Positions 9,595-20,349 of a stretch of 64,000 bases of DNA are shown here, one piece after another. The stretch spans positions 1-64,000 of the forward strand of contig JABMLP010000041.1 of the NCBI GenBank assembly GCA_013176395.1. The letters run 5' to 3'. Every line of letters begins with the position of its first letter. Positions within the stretch are counted from its first letter, which is position 1. This stretch comes from Venturia oleaginea (Eukaryota; Ascomycota; Dothideomycetes; Venturiales; Venturiaceae). The position numbers were made by a program, and so were the translations under genes. The notes under the pieces are model-generated. The model saw only the letters and a list, made by a program, of their open reading frames with translations, was not told the DNA's origin and made no database searches.

Positions 9595-12500
9595 TCAGAA
9601 TGAGGGCCATGGAATCGCGTCAATCATGATGCCCAGGGCGGCCCTGAAGTTTTCGAATGTGGGCCTTGGCAGGCCTTTGGTGAGGCCGTCGGCGACCATC
9701 TTTGCAGTCCATATGTACTTGAGAATGATGGAACCTTTGGCGACCTTCTCTCGAATCCAGTGATGCTTTGCGTCCATAGCCTTGTTGCGGCCGTGTGATT
9801 GTGGGTTCTTGGCGAGAGCAATGGCGCCTTGATTGTCAGCATAGATGACTGTAGTGGTAGGACCGAATTCGGGGTTGATCTCGTGAAGTAGTCGCTGCAG
9901 CCAAATGGCCTCTTTTGCTGCATTCGTTTGACCAATGTATTCGGCCTCACAAGTGGAGAGTGACACTGTAGCTTGTCGTTTGGATGACCAGCTAATTGCT
10001 CCACTGCCGATGTTGAAAAGATATCCAGATGTTGATCGCCTTGTGCCGACGTCGCCAGCCCAGTCAGAGTCAGTGAAGCCTACCAGGTTTTCGAGTTCAC
10101 CTTTGTAGACGAGTGAGGCAGAGATGGTACCTTTGAGGTAGCGAAAGATGTCTTCCACCAAGGACCAATGTGCGATGGTTGGATTGGCCGCAAAGCGACT
10201 GACGAGAGAGACTGCAAAGGCAATATCAGGCCGGGTACCGAGCATTGCATACATGAGTGACCCGACAGCGGATTGATATTTAGTTCTGAACTGAGGGTCT
10301 GCACGGTAGTCTTCTTTGGCGGGTTCAGGGCGGCAAGATGGGTTGATTGGAATGGGTTTTGGATAACAATCGGAGAAGGCATGATCCTCGAGAATCTTCG
10401 TGATGTATGCAGTTTGGTTAATTGCAATTGAGCGATTCTGACGATCCCTCTGAAGTGCCATGCCGAGATAGAACTTTGCCGGCCCTAGGTCAGTCATCTG
10501 AAAGCGCTTGTGCAAGGCATCTTTCAGAAGATTGATCTCGTTCATATCGGGCCCAACAAGCAGAAGATCGTCAACATAGATAGCGACGAACAGCTGTCCT
10601 TTGTGGAAGACACTGAAGTCACTATCTAGCATTGAGAACCCGAGAGAGACAAGGAATGCGGATAGAGTTTCATACCAAACCCTAGGTGCCTGCTTGAGGC
10701 CGTATAATGCACGATTGAACCGACAGTAGTCATCACCAACCTCGAAGCCACGAGGTTGACAAACGAAGATAGTTTCATCAACCTCGCCATAGAGAAAGGC
10801 AGTTTTGACGTCCATCTGCTCAATCTCCCAGTCAAGGGAGGCAGCAATAGCAAAGAGAGCTTTGTATGTCATCGGCTTTACCACAGAGGCAAAGGTATCA
10901 TGGAAGTTAATGCCGAATTCCTGCTCGAAACCTCTCACCACGTATCTTGCCTTAAATCTCAGCACAGTGCCGTCGGCACCGCGCTTCAATTTGAACACCC
11001 ATTTACCCGTCAGTGGCCTTGCGCCCTCTGGGAGTGTTGTGAGTGTCCAGACGTTGTTGTCATCTATTGAATACATCTCCTCCTTCATCGCCTTGAGCCA
11101 TTGAGGAGCATAAGGTGATGACATGGATTGATTGTATGTTGTAGGCTCGAATGGCTCAGTAGAGGCTGCGAGGCTTAGGAAGGAGAGGAGGCAGTAGGCA
11201 GAGGATTTGGCGATATTGGCGTGAAAGGCGAGGGTTGCTTGCTCCTCAGTAAGAACAATAGGTTCGCGATCGTGGGTAGGCTTATATTCATCAATGAGCT
11301 TCGCAATTTCTGTGGCTTTGTTGACGCTGTACAGGCCAATAAATGAGTTAAGGCCTGCAGCCTCACGGGCTCTCTTGCTTGGGCGATCTGGGCGACGTGT
11401 TCTCACCGCGACGGAGTGGGATTCTCGTGGTGGCGCGTCACCCATCACTGATGGAGGGTCAGAGAGGTTAGAGGAGTCAGAGTTTTCAGAATCTGGGAGA
11501 GTAGCCTCTTCGCGAGCTGGTGGCTCAACGCGTTGAGGGGTTGGTGAGCGAGAGAGATGACCAGGTTGTTTAATGGGTGTGGTTGAGATGGGGAGTTGAT
11601 GATGATAAGTGATAGGTTGGCGGCGCTTGATGGATTCGTCGGCGTGAAAGGTTGATGTACGAATGATGCGACCATTTTCGAGCAAGACTTTGTAGATGCT
11701 GTGGCCATCGAAGCCAACGAATTTGCCTGCTAGGGAGCGATCTGTGAAGCCTTTGGTCTTCCTTGTGATGGCCCAGCCGTTGCTACCAAAGATGAGCATA
11801 TTGGAGACTGCGGGAGCAATGGAGGTCCAGGCCTCAAAGATGGTCATTGTAAGGCTGGGATGGGGTCCTAAGACGCGTACAAAGTTGGCGTAGGCATATG
11901 CGAGAGGCCAGTACTTGGTAGGAAGTTGTGAGGCAATCATCATAGGGTTTGCCATTGACGAGATGACGCCGTTGAAGCGCTCGGATCGAGGATTCTGCTC
12001 AGGATTGTATGGAGTCGTGCAGTGGTGAGTGATTCCCTGAGAGAGAAGTACGGCTTCATCTGCTGATTTAACGTATTCTCCTCCATTGTCAGTTTGGTAG
12101 AAATGAATTCGCATAGTAGCAGTCTCGTGGGTGAGCTTGAATTGCTGGAAGAGAGCAAACACCTCATCTTTATGCTTCATGAAATGGACCTCAGAATAGC
12201 CAGTATAGTCATCAATGAAGCTGACAACCCATAGTTCTCCGCGAAAACCACGCGTTGGGTAGGGCCCAGTGACATCTGAATGGATTAGATCGAGTTTGAA
12301 GCGCCCTCTCATGATGTGACCAGTGTGAGGTGTCCTCTTCATCTTCCCAAGCATGCAGGCTTCGCATGGAGGTTGGCGATCGATAGGTCTTGAGAGGTCC
12401 ATTCCTGTCACCATCTTTTCGAGAGCGCGAATGCGTGGAGGACTGATGTGTGCAAGCCTTTCATGCCAGAGTTGTAATGTATCTGAATTGATGGCTGCAA

Positions 12501-13848
12501 AAGATACGGGTTGACGGCGAAGATGGAGAGGGAAGACGCCATTGACGCGACCGGTGGTGAATGTGAACTTGTCTGGGATATAGATTTTGAAGCCTGATGT
12601 GTCAACTGAGAAGTTGACGCCTTTAGAGAGAAGTTGGTCAAAGGATAGCAGATTAACACCTGCCTCAGGGCAATGTTCGACTCCATGAAAGTCTACAGGG
12701 CGAAATGAGCCTTTGGTAGTGGTGACCCAGAGTCTGACTGTGCCTGTACCGATGACTTTTGCTGTAGAGCCAGAGAGACCACTGAATTGACGCTGTTGAG
12801 ATGGAGGAAGGGCGCGATATTCGACGAATGCAGAGCGATCCCAGGTAAGGTGACGGCCGCAGGCGCTGTCCAGCAGCCATTGGTGAAGAAGGTCAGTCCA
12901 AGGGAAGTCCTCTCGAGCCATTAAGGCGGTAACTTTCTTGGTATCTGGCTTCTTGGTGTCTTTGGTATCAGCGCGAGGTCTCTTCTGTTGATTCTGGTTG
13001 CCTTTCTGATTGTGAAAGCATTCGTGCTTGGTATGGAATGCGCGGTTGCATTTGGTACAATAAGATGCGTGGATTTTGACTGTATCACCGATGACTTCTT
13101 CGCTGTACACGCCTTTTCGCACACAGGTAGTTGGAAGGGAAGGAATGGAGGGTTGAATGACCATTGCAGCGACTGTAGAGTGGGTGTTAAGATGACTACG
13201 CTCCTCGTTCCTGACGCGATGAACGGTTTCTTCGAAGGAGATTGGGTCATTCTTTTCAGTCTTGAGGATGTTGGCAGTCTGATTGAAGGTACTGATAAAG
13301 GTATCGAAGGCAGGGCCAAGGTTACCTAGGTAATGTTGGACGATAAAGGGTACTGGAAGCACGACGTCTGAGTTGAGTTCGTCGAAGGCGCGGATAATAC
13401 GTCTGAAGTCTTCGGTGTAGGAAAGAAGGTCTGGAGAGTTCGAATATGAGAGGTTGTTCCATTCCCTGCATAGTTCTGCGAATGTGCCGGCGCCCTGAGG
13501 TCTGAATCTCTTAAGCAGCTCATCGCAGAGCTTCTTGACAGTGTCAAACTTAGGATCCTTCACCCAGGACTTAGCTTCTGTTCCGAGACGCGTGCGAAGG
13601 GCGGAGAGAGCAAGTCTTTGTGATTTCTTCCATACGACCGATAAGTCTGGGGTTGTAGAGTTTCGAGTAGTGACGCCTTCGACGGTAGGAGGTAAGATGG
13701 GATTGTCAAGGATAAGTTCGAAATCCTGGTGGAGAAGATAGGTGTCCACCAGTTCAATCCACATAGTAACAGAATAACCATCCTGAAGTATTGGTATGTC
13801 TTTGAATTTGAAGGATCCAGAGCCGAATCCGGCTTGAGTTTCAGCCAT
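9595..13848 (-). CDS. Cop-1 Gag-Pol polyprotein, intact
   Basis: ATG 13848 to stop 9595, 1,417 codons with no break. Domains in order: Gag helices (residues ~10-230), CCHC zinc knuckle CTKCNRAFHTKHEC (~264-277), protease-like LLDSACGRH (~325), GAG-pre-integrase HHCC (LWHERLAH...CEACMLGK), integrase core with D (IHSDVTG), D (YQTDNGGEY) and E (NPRSERFNG), reverse transcriptase (WVFKLKRGADGTVLRFKARY...) with the catalytic YVDD, and RNase H (FTDSDWAGD, CEAEYIGQ, YADNQGA, HHWIREKV). The order integrase before reverse transcriptase defines Ty1/copia (Pseudoviridae-like) elements. Length and domain set are those of an autonomous element. The first codons (MAET) are repeated as decoy starts throughout the leader upstream. 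Confidence 0.97.
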   Translation of the reverse strand: MAETQAGFGSGSFKFKDIPILQDGYSVTMWIELVDTYLLHQDFELILDNPILPPTVEGVTTRNSTTPDLSVVWKKSQRLALSALRTRLGTEAKSWVKDPKFDTVKKLCDELLKRFRPQGAGTFAELCREWNNLSYSNSPDLLSYTEDFRRIIRAFDELNSDVVLPVPFIVQHYLGNLGPAFDTFISTFNQTANILKTEKNDPISFEETVHRVRNEERSHLNTHSTVAAMVIQPSIPSLPTTCVRKGVYSEEVIGDTVKIHASYCTKCNRAFHTKHECFHNQKGNQNQQKRPRADTKDTKKPDTKKVTALMAREDFPWTDLLHQWLLDSACGRHLTWDRSAFVEYRALPPSQQRQFSGLSGSTAKVIGTGTVRLWVTTTKGSFRPVDFHGVEHCPEAGVNLLSFDQLLSKGVNFSVDTSGFKIYIPDKFTFTTGRVNGVFPLHLRRQPVSFAAINSDTLQLWHERLAHISPPRIRALEKMVTGMDLSRPIDRQPPCEACMLGKMKRTPHTGHIMRGRFKLDLIHSDVTGPYPTRGFRGELWVVSFIDDYTGYSEVHFMKHKDEVFALFQQFKLTHETATMRIHFYQTDNGGEYVKSADEAVLLSQGITHHCTTPYNPEQNPRSERFNGVISSMANPMMIASQLPTKYWPLAYAYANFVRVLGPHPSLTMTIFEAWTSIAPAVSNMLIFGSNGWAITRKTKGFTDRSLAGKFVGFDGHSIYKVLLENGRIIRTSTFHADESIKRRQPITYHHQLPISTTPIKQPGHLSRSPTPQRVEPPAREEATLPDSENSDSSNLSDPPSVMGDAPPRESHSVAVRTRRPDRPSKRAREAAGLNSFIGLYSVNKATEIAKLIDEYKPTHDREPIVLTEEQATLAFHANIAKSSAYCLLSFLSLAASTEPFEPTTYNQSMSSPYAPQWLKAMKEEMYSIDDNNVWTLTTLPEGARPLTGKWVFKLKRGADGTVLRFKARYVVRGFEQEFGINFHDTFASVVKPMTYKALFAIAASLDWEIEQMDVKTAFLYGEVDETIFVCQPRGFEVGDDYCRFNRALYGLKQAPRVWYETLSAFLVSLGFSMLDSDFSVFHKGQLFVAIYVDDLLLVGPDMNEINLLKDALHKRFQMTDLGPAKFYLGMALQRDRQNRSIAINQTAYITKILEDHAFSDCYPKPIPINPSCRPEPAKEDYRADPQFRTKYQSAVGSLMYAMLGTRPDIAFAVSLVSRFAANPTIAHWSLVEDIFRYLKGTISASLVYKGELENLVGFTDSDWAGDVGTRRSTSGYLFNIGSGAISWSSKRQATVSLSTCEAEYIGQTNAAKEAIWLQRLLHEINPEFGPTTTVIYADNQGAIALAKNPQSHGRNKAMDAKHHWIREKVAKGSIILKYIWTAKMVADGLTKGLPRPTFENFRAALGIMIDAIPWPSF

Positions 13849-13898
13849 GAGTGTAGATTGAGAATATGAAGACTTAGTGATTGTATCGCATCGTCGCA

Positions 13899-15067
13899 GT
13901 CGAGGAGATTTGGCTTAAGTTTCAGCCATGAGTGCTTGTCTGCTCACCGTTGTAGCGGGTCACGGAGACATGATCGAGAGATTTGGCTTAAGTTTCAGCC
14001 ATGAGTGCATGTCTGCTCACCGTCGTAGCGGGTCACGGAGACATGATCGGGAGATCTGGCTTAAGTTTTGGCCATGAGTGCATGTCTGCTCACCGTCGTA
14101 GCGGGTCACGGAGACATGATCGAGAGATTTGGCTTAAGTTTCAGCCATGAGTGCATGTCTGCTCACCGTCGTAGCGGGTCACGGAGACATGATCGGGACA
14201 TCTGGCTTAAGTTTCGGCCATGAGTGCATGTCTGCTCACCGTCGTAGCGGGTCACGGAGACATGATCGAGAGATTTGGCTTAAGTTTCAGCCATGAGTGC
14301 ATGTCTGCTCACCGTCGTAGCGGGTCACGGAGACATGATCGGGACATCTGGCTTAAGTTTCGGCCATGAGTGCATGTCTGCTCACCGTCGTAGCGGGTCA
14401 CGGAGACATGATCGAGGGATTTGGCTTAAGTTTCAGCCATGAGTGCATGTCTGCTCACCGTCGTAGCGGGTCACGGAGACATGATCGGGACATCTGGCTT
14501 AAGTTTCGGCCATGAGTGCATGTCTGCTCACCGTCGTAGCGGGTCACGGAGACATGATCGAGAGATTTGGCTTAAGTTTCAGCCATGAGTGCATGTCTGC
14601 TCACCGTCGTAGCGGGTCACGGAGACATGATCGGGACATCTGGCTTAAGTTTCGGCCATGAGTGCATGTCTGCTCACCGTCGTAGCGGGTCACGGAGACA
14701 TGATCGAGGGATTTGGCTTAAGTTTCAGCCATGAGTGCATGTCTGCTCACCGTCGTAGCGGGTCACGGAGACATGATCGAGAGATTTGGCTTAAGTTTCA
14801 GCCATGAGTGCTTGTCTGCTCACCGTCGTAGCGGGTCACGGAGACATGATCGAGGGATTTGGCTTAAGTTTCAGCCATGAGTGCATGTCTGCTCACCGTC
14901 GTAGCGGGTCACGGAGACATGATCGAGAGATCTGGCTTAAGTTTCGGCCATGAGTGCATGTCTGCTCACCGTCCTAGCGGGTCACGGAGACGTGACCGAG
15001 AGATCTGGCTTAAATTTCAGCATTGATTGCATGCCTGCTCACCGTCGTAGCGGGTCACGGAGACATC
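13899..15067 (-). repeat. Cop-1 leader array, sixteen 73-bp repeats
   Basis: Between the polyprotein start and the right LTR a 73-bp unit is repeated about 16 times, with minor variants (GAGATTTGG/GGGACATCTGG, CAGCC/CGGCC). The variants alternate in higher-order pairs along part of the array. On the element's sense strand each unit carries CTCATGGCTGAAACTTAAGC or a close variant, the same start context as the real gag ATG, but closed by TAA after two to four codons. The last two units (towards 15067) are the most diverged. Confidence 0.95.
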
Positions 15068-15358
15068 GAAGACCACTTAGCTAATGCAAGGATTTGTATG
15101 AGCGATAGGAACTGTACGGGTGATATTTCTGACGTGTAGGGGAGCGAGAGACCTGAGAAGCGGCGTGAACAGGGCTTGTAGTAACTAGAAGCGCAATCGA
15201 CGAGGTTCTGAGATTTGTCGTGTGCCTTGACGTGAGAGAGATCAGCGGGAGGGTTCGAATGGGTCATAGAAAGCCGTTGGCCGCGTGGTGATTCAACACC
15301 AAGGAATCTGCTTTGCGTGGTAGGTCAAATTATATATGGGCACAGCGGTAGTGCAAGC

Positions 15359-15372
15359 CCGGGCTCATAACC
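15359..15372 (-). promoter_or_regulatory. Cop-1 primer-binding site, complementary to initiator-tRNA anticodon region
   Basis: On the minus strand GGTTATGAGCCCGG follows the 5' LTR directly. Its complement GGGCTCATAACC is the anticodon stem-loop (CAT) of eukaryotic initiator tRNA-Met, not its 3' end. Priming from a half-tRNA of this kind is known for Drosophila copia and yeast Ty5. Confidence 0.75.
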
Positions 15373-15501
15373 TGTCAAAAGGTAGATGAAGCAGACTGAA
15401 GTCTGAATTGATGATCGTGGGCATGCCCATATATATACACGATTGAGGGGCTCGTGCTCAAGCTAGTACAAATGAGGTGAATGAAATGAGTTCATTTGAC
15501 A
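15373..15501 (-). repeat. Cop-1 LTR (5' LTR of the minus-strand element)
   Basis: 129 bp, same sequence as 9300-9428. In this copy it would drive minus-strand transcription into the 73-bp array and the polyprotein. Confidence 0.95.
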
Positions 15502-15700
15502 CAAACTCCTTTGCCATGCTTCTACCAATCCCAGACGAAGCTCCAGTAATCAACACAGTCTTTCCTTCTAGTCTCTTTGCTGCCATAGAACCATTGCGCG
15601 TCGTGGTGTATAGCTTTGGCGACAGGTGAATTGGCAGAGGACGGTGCGATATTTGGGTCCGCAGGATGCGGGAGAGCGTGTTGAGGGTTCGCGAGGGCAT
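15502..15700 (-). pseudogene. Short-chain dehydrogenase/reductase, N-terminal fragment truncated by Cop-1
   Basis: From ATG 15700 the frame reads a basic, serine/arginine-rich leader typical of a mitochondrial presequence (SRTLNTLSRILRTQISHRPL) and then the SDR start LEGKTVLITGASSGIGRSMA with the TGxxxGIG cofactor-binding glycines. The coding sequence is interrupted after KEF where the Cop-1 LTR begins. Classical SDRs are about 250 residues, so only the first quarter remains. The closest family pattern is the NADP-dependent serine/3-hydroxy acid dehydrogenase group, but too little is left to be sure. Its missing part is not in this window. Confidence 0.8.
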
Positions 15701-17067
15701 TTGGAATATGGAGGCAGCGATCAGTATGTACAGTTGGAGAAGAATTCTTTAATCGGAGCCTCTTTATAGTTTCTACTGCATGCGGAGATTAGATCGAATA
15801 AGCCGAAATCGGTCATGGTGAGGTGGTTGGTCTTCAACAACCACCTCTTCAACGACCACCTCTTCAGGGAAATACACCGTCCTGAGTAGCCTCATTCTTC
15901 CTCCTTTTAATTCATATGGAACCTACACAATGAAGAGCTTGGATCAATCACCTCGTTGTTCTATCAATCGTTCGGGCTTGAAATCGCCTTCTTGCTCCAT
16001 TTGATACATTCTTGTCCTTCCCTTTGAGCGTCCCCATCAACGTGAACGGCATCGCTTCACTGTATTGGATCATGCCGCTGTCAAACATCTCACTTTGTCT
16101 GTCTTTGTTGGCAACAATCTTTGCCACCGTTCTTCGTTGGTGATGCTCACGGCCCTTCCATTGCTAGTCTGTCAGCACGCAATCATCGCCCAAAAGACTA
16201 AAAGATGTTTTGTACTTGCGGGTGTATATACTATATGTTTCTCTTGGATCATCATTTCCTGCCCGAGGTCGAGAATGACCATCTTCGACTCTCCACTATA
16301 TCCCAGGACTGACATGAAACATCACCGTATTTGCCCCCTGAATATCAAATCCAATTCACTGGACCACCCTCTTATATCGAGAGACCCAGACTATGAAGCA
16401 GTCATTGGTGTCAGCGTCGTATTATCATACTTTTAAAGTCCCAATATATAGGAAAACTTTACCTAGCTTCGCGTTGATGGAGGGAGTTTCTTGCAACTCT
16501 AAAATCGAGACAACACAGAATTCCCATCACAGTACCCACCACTATACCCACCCTTATCCGTAGGAACATAAACACTCCAAGCTATGGCCCTGTCAGCTGA
16601 CCCGAATTCTCTCCTGGGGGTTATAAATCGAACCTGATACATCGTCGACTTAACTCCCCACAAACAGCTCTCACCCAGGAATCACGACCAGATACTCCAT
16701 TTACCCAGTTTTCCGACCCTCGAACCCAACACTGTGAATCTGTGTTACTAAGTCGCACGCTCGAACCTCAATTTTGAATCTAAACAGGGACAGCTTCGTC
16801 CTCCGTCCTCCTCCCACTCAAACAACTCTCTTGCCAGGATTCACGACCACGAACTTTCTACCATTCCTTCGTCCACCACCCACTACAGATATTCCAATTC
16901 CGCAACAATACATTTTAAAGTGTAACCTCGATTTCTAGTTTAAAAGAGACGAAATTAACCTCTGTCCTCCTGCTCACAACTCTCCCAACGAAGAACCAAG
17001 AATCATCAACATCCGAACCATCCTTCCACTAAAACCAACTTTTATTAAACCAAACACCATCTTAATC
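15701..17067. other. Intergenic region with reiterated pyrimidine-rich blocks
   Basis: Contains a GGTGGTTG...CAACCACC inverted repeat near 15823-15847. From 16660 to 17010 a block of the type CAACTCTC...AGGAATCACGACCA is repeated imperfectly three times. It ends at the start of the next gene and could be its promoter and 5' UTR. No coding sequence is supported. Confidence 0.5.
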
Positions 17068-19983
17068 ATGTTTTCTCAAATCTCAACGGGCGCCGCCAAT
17101 GTTTCGAGACGAGTAAAATCGAAGTTCGCGAACAAGGGTGGCTCAAAACCCTGGAAAAACAATAAGGCTTGTAGACTCCCGCGCAAGGCTGTCAAGTCTT
17201 CGCCCGTTTTTACAAAAGAATATTTGTAAGCACTAGTTTGTGCCTCGTCTTAGCCCCTACTAACCTTTCTGCAGTGATGATGAGATTATCTGGACCTTCT
17301 CAAATGGCCAGACTGTTTGTGTACCAGTAATCGATCCCAATGATTTCGTTCGAGAGGGCGCAAAGATGTAAGTCCTGAAGGTGTTAAACATCTTGATGTA
17401 TGGGATGTTGATCACCACGCCAAGCTCACATGTTTGATATATATGATCTACAAGTGGCTGTACACACTCACTTCTTGACACTTCTCGAATCTTCTACATC
17501 TTATGTATATAGTTACGTCTTATTTCTTAGTCTAGGAGACTGACCCATTCAATCTTTTTGATCCCTCTGCAAGCTGTTTCTCAAGTGTCCAATGAATACT
17601 TGGCCTGCATCATCTTATTTCATCAGAAGGTTGTCAACTCATTTTTACATGCTAATGCCCGTACAGCGACGATGATCGTGCCGTGTCCTTGGAGAATTGG
17701 ACACATCTGCACGATAAGAACCCATTACCCACTCCCGCCCAGCGAGCCCAAGATGCAGTCAGCCTTGAACGCCTGCGCACTGAATTGCTGTTGAGTCTCG
17801 AGGAAACACGACTCCTATATCTCAACCCTGACGTGATGCTTGGCAAAGAGTCAAAGCTGAACGGCGATCTTGCCATACGAAGCCGGCGCGCAGATGGCCG
17901 GGACGTGATAATCCCGCCTCGGTTTGCCTCAGTGGACCCGTCGCCACTGACCGACGCAACTGGATACCCATACGTTCTGGGTGAGGCTAAAGACCACAAG
18001 AACTCCTATACGACCACATCCAATTACGTCAATTTTGGCAATTTTGGGACCTTGTGTGCTTTCCGAGGTTCATTGGACTTGGTACAACAGGAACCTGAAC
18101 CAGAGGACGTGGTAACAGTTCAAGTGAGTGCTGTATACGATGTCGAGGAATCTCTGGAGTCGGCAGTGGTCCAGCTTGAGGAAGATTCCAAAGATCAGCA
18201 GCCTACGACATTGCCAGCCTGGGATCCATTCGATCCCGATTTCTTCGACGACGATGATGAGGAGATTTTGCGGCGAGAACACGCGCGAATCGAAGAAGGC
18301 AACCTGTTGCAGGCTTCACAGTATGATGCCGATGCTGATGGCGACATCGACATGGCAGATTACGTAGACTCGGAAGCGCAGATAGAACGTGAATCTCGCC
18401 AAGAACCTGAACCCGAGGTGGAGGTGGTATCGGAGGAGCCAGTGATCATTGAGCTGGCGGACCAAGCTTGGTACCAAGTGCACTTGAGGGCTCGGGGGGC
18501 TGGGATGGTGCGCCAATACACGGCTACGACGCCAGCCGAAGTGAACTACCTGATGAAAGGAAACGATGGACCCGTTCTGGAGCTGCTTCTCTACCACCAG
18601 GGAGAGACATTTGATCCATTAAGAATCTACAAAGCAGTGAGTGCTTGTCCCGAGACCGGCACACCGACCATGAAGACTAGCGAGTCCGATAGCCTCCGGC
18701 GATATTCTGTCCTCCTCTGCGGTGGTAGACACCTTCGAGAATGCTTCGAAATTTTCCACGAAGGACACGATGCTTGGCCCCTTGACCCACAGGGCGAACC
18801 ATTATCCGGCTGCAAGGCACCGTGGGTACCATGCTCCATGGTCAAGCGCGTTAGATCTAACTTTGCATATCGATTGTGCTATCCGGAAGGCACCCGAGGC
18901 CGCGACAAGAATGAGCCGCTGGATGACGATCTCTACCGACAGAGCTCGAAGATACGCCATTTCTCGAAGATGAGAGACATATGGACTCTTCAGGGCGAGG
19001 TCATGACCGAGGACTCCTGGGTTAAGGACGATTACTGTTGCTGGAAATCCGAGGGGGACCGTCGTCGATTCCCCAAACTCCAATTCGGTGCGATTTGCGT
19101 CAATCCTGAAGATCCACCAGCGAATGTCTCGGTTCCAAAGGCCGAGAAAGTTGACTTTGAGAGAATGCCGGTTCGAGAGTTTGGCTATTCGGACAATATC
19201 GGCATTCTCTCCAAGTATCAGATCGGTGACTTCCCGGTGCCTGAAGAGAACGATCTTGCCGCTGAGTCTGAATTCCAAGCCGACGTAGAGGCTGGGAACA
19301 AGCCTCGCATTCGAGAGAATTCAATCGACGAGGACTCCATCATCGAGCCGACCGAAGAAGACTCCATCATCGTCGACGATGACAAGTGGCTGGTGGACGC
19401 CAAAGAAGGCATCACAGAATATCTAGCTCAGGCAGCGCGAGACAGCTCGCCTTTCCAGGAGATTCCCGATGGTGAGGGGCAACCTTTAGCTGCCCTTAAG
19501 TCTGAGTTTGAAGACGTAGACTTCGATAGGCGGGATCTTTTAGAAGCCACCTATTCGGGCCTTATCAAGAACCATAGTCACAAGCGAAATCCCTCTGAAC
19601 TTATTGTTCTCACCGAGTCTTCGGAGGATGGGTCCTCAGGATCGTCTCCACCGACCTCCGATGATGGGCAGGAGGAGTCCGAGAAGGAAAAGATTGACCA
19701 GCAAGAGGCTGATCCAGTGGAACAGACAGCAGCAATTTCTCTTGCAAATGCGACAGCGGATGAGTATTCAATTGAAGAAGTTGCGCATCTTGATGACGAC
19801 CTGGTTGAAGACGCGTTCTTCTTGCTCGAGGCAATACCAACTTCGCTACCCGCCACACCATTTATCCATGACTTTTGCGCGGAAGCTGGGCGGGTTGAAG
19901 ATAAGGCGCCGTTAGCTGTCAGTAAAGGCTTTGATCCAGGTCTCATCGCGCTTGGAACGACCTGGATTATTATGGAGCCATAG
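17068..19983 (+). CDS. Large acidic hypothetical protein, three exons
   Basis: Exons 17068-17225, 17275-17367 and 17667-19983 join to one frame of 855 residues. Intron 1 is 49 nt with GTAAGC, CTACTAAC and CTGCAG. Intron 2 is unusually long (299 nt) with GTAAGT, TGCTAATG and GTACAG. The N-terminus is basic (RRVKSKFANKGGSKPWKNNK) and is followed by a compact segment EIIWTFSNGQTVCVPVIDP. The body holds long acidic tracts (FDDDDEEIL, DADGDIDMADYVD) and a central folded-looking part (AWYQVHLRARGAGMVRQYTA, LLCGGRHLRECFEIFHEGHD). No signal peptide or membrane span is seen. The family is not recognised. Composition fits a nuclear or scaffolding protein, but that is only inference. The frame is intact, which is rare in this window. 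Confidence 0.75.
17543..17632 (+). repeat. Intronic module shared with 43621-43700
   Basis: Inside intron 2 of the preceding gene, a ~80-bp segment (CATTCAATCTTTTT, CAAGCTGTTTCT, CAATGAATACTT, CTTATTTCATCA in this order) matches the minus strand at 43621-43700 with roughly four fifths identity by eye. Confidence 0.6.
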
Positions 19984-20349
19984 TCCTTCTTCACTACGGT
20001 AGGTGTTGGATGTCTCGCTTGGGCTGTGAATAAGGTTTTGCGATAAGTTTAGGGTTGTTTTGGTATGGGATGAGGTAAAAGGGGAGGAATGAGAAGATCG
20101 GGTGTGGTGTGATTTTAGTAATAGGTTTTGCATAGCATTTTTGGCGCCATATAACCATTGCTTTTGGAACATTTTGATGGCATAGAGGAATGATGTGACG
20201 ATTGGATGAAGGACGCAAGCATTGAACTATAAGCAGGCAGGACGATGATACGGAAGATGTATTTGTTGGGGCGTCTGGTGAATGGATATATGCATGGTTA
20301 GTCGATTTTCATTTTTAATATTCACAATGGTTATGAAAAGGCCACTGAT
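19984..20349. other. 3' flank of the acidic-protein gene
   Basis: AT-rich, no coding signal; probably 3' UTR and terminator region. Only shadow frames are seen. Confidence 0.4.

Larger units (their letters stand above)
9300..15501 (-). mobile_element. Cop-1, full-length Ty1/copia LTR retrotransposon
   Basis: A 6,202-bp element in minus orientation with identical 129-bp LTRs, a tRNA primer site, a purine tract and one intact polyprotein frame. Identical LTRs imply a recent insertion. The flanks are the transhydrogenase gene on the left and a short-chain dehydrogenase gene on the right. The adjoining 5-bp sequences (ACGAC and CAAAC) do not match, so no target-site duplication is present. That suggests recombination between two copies, or an assembly join. 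Confidence 0.95.

Noticed and set aside
13899..15067. CRISPR-like or centromeric array
   Set aside because: The units are directly adjacent, nearly identical over their full 73 bp without unique spacers, and lie between the LTR and gag of Cop-1; they are part of the retrotransposon leader.
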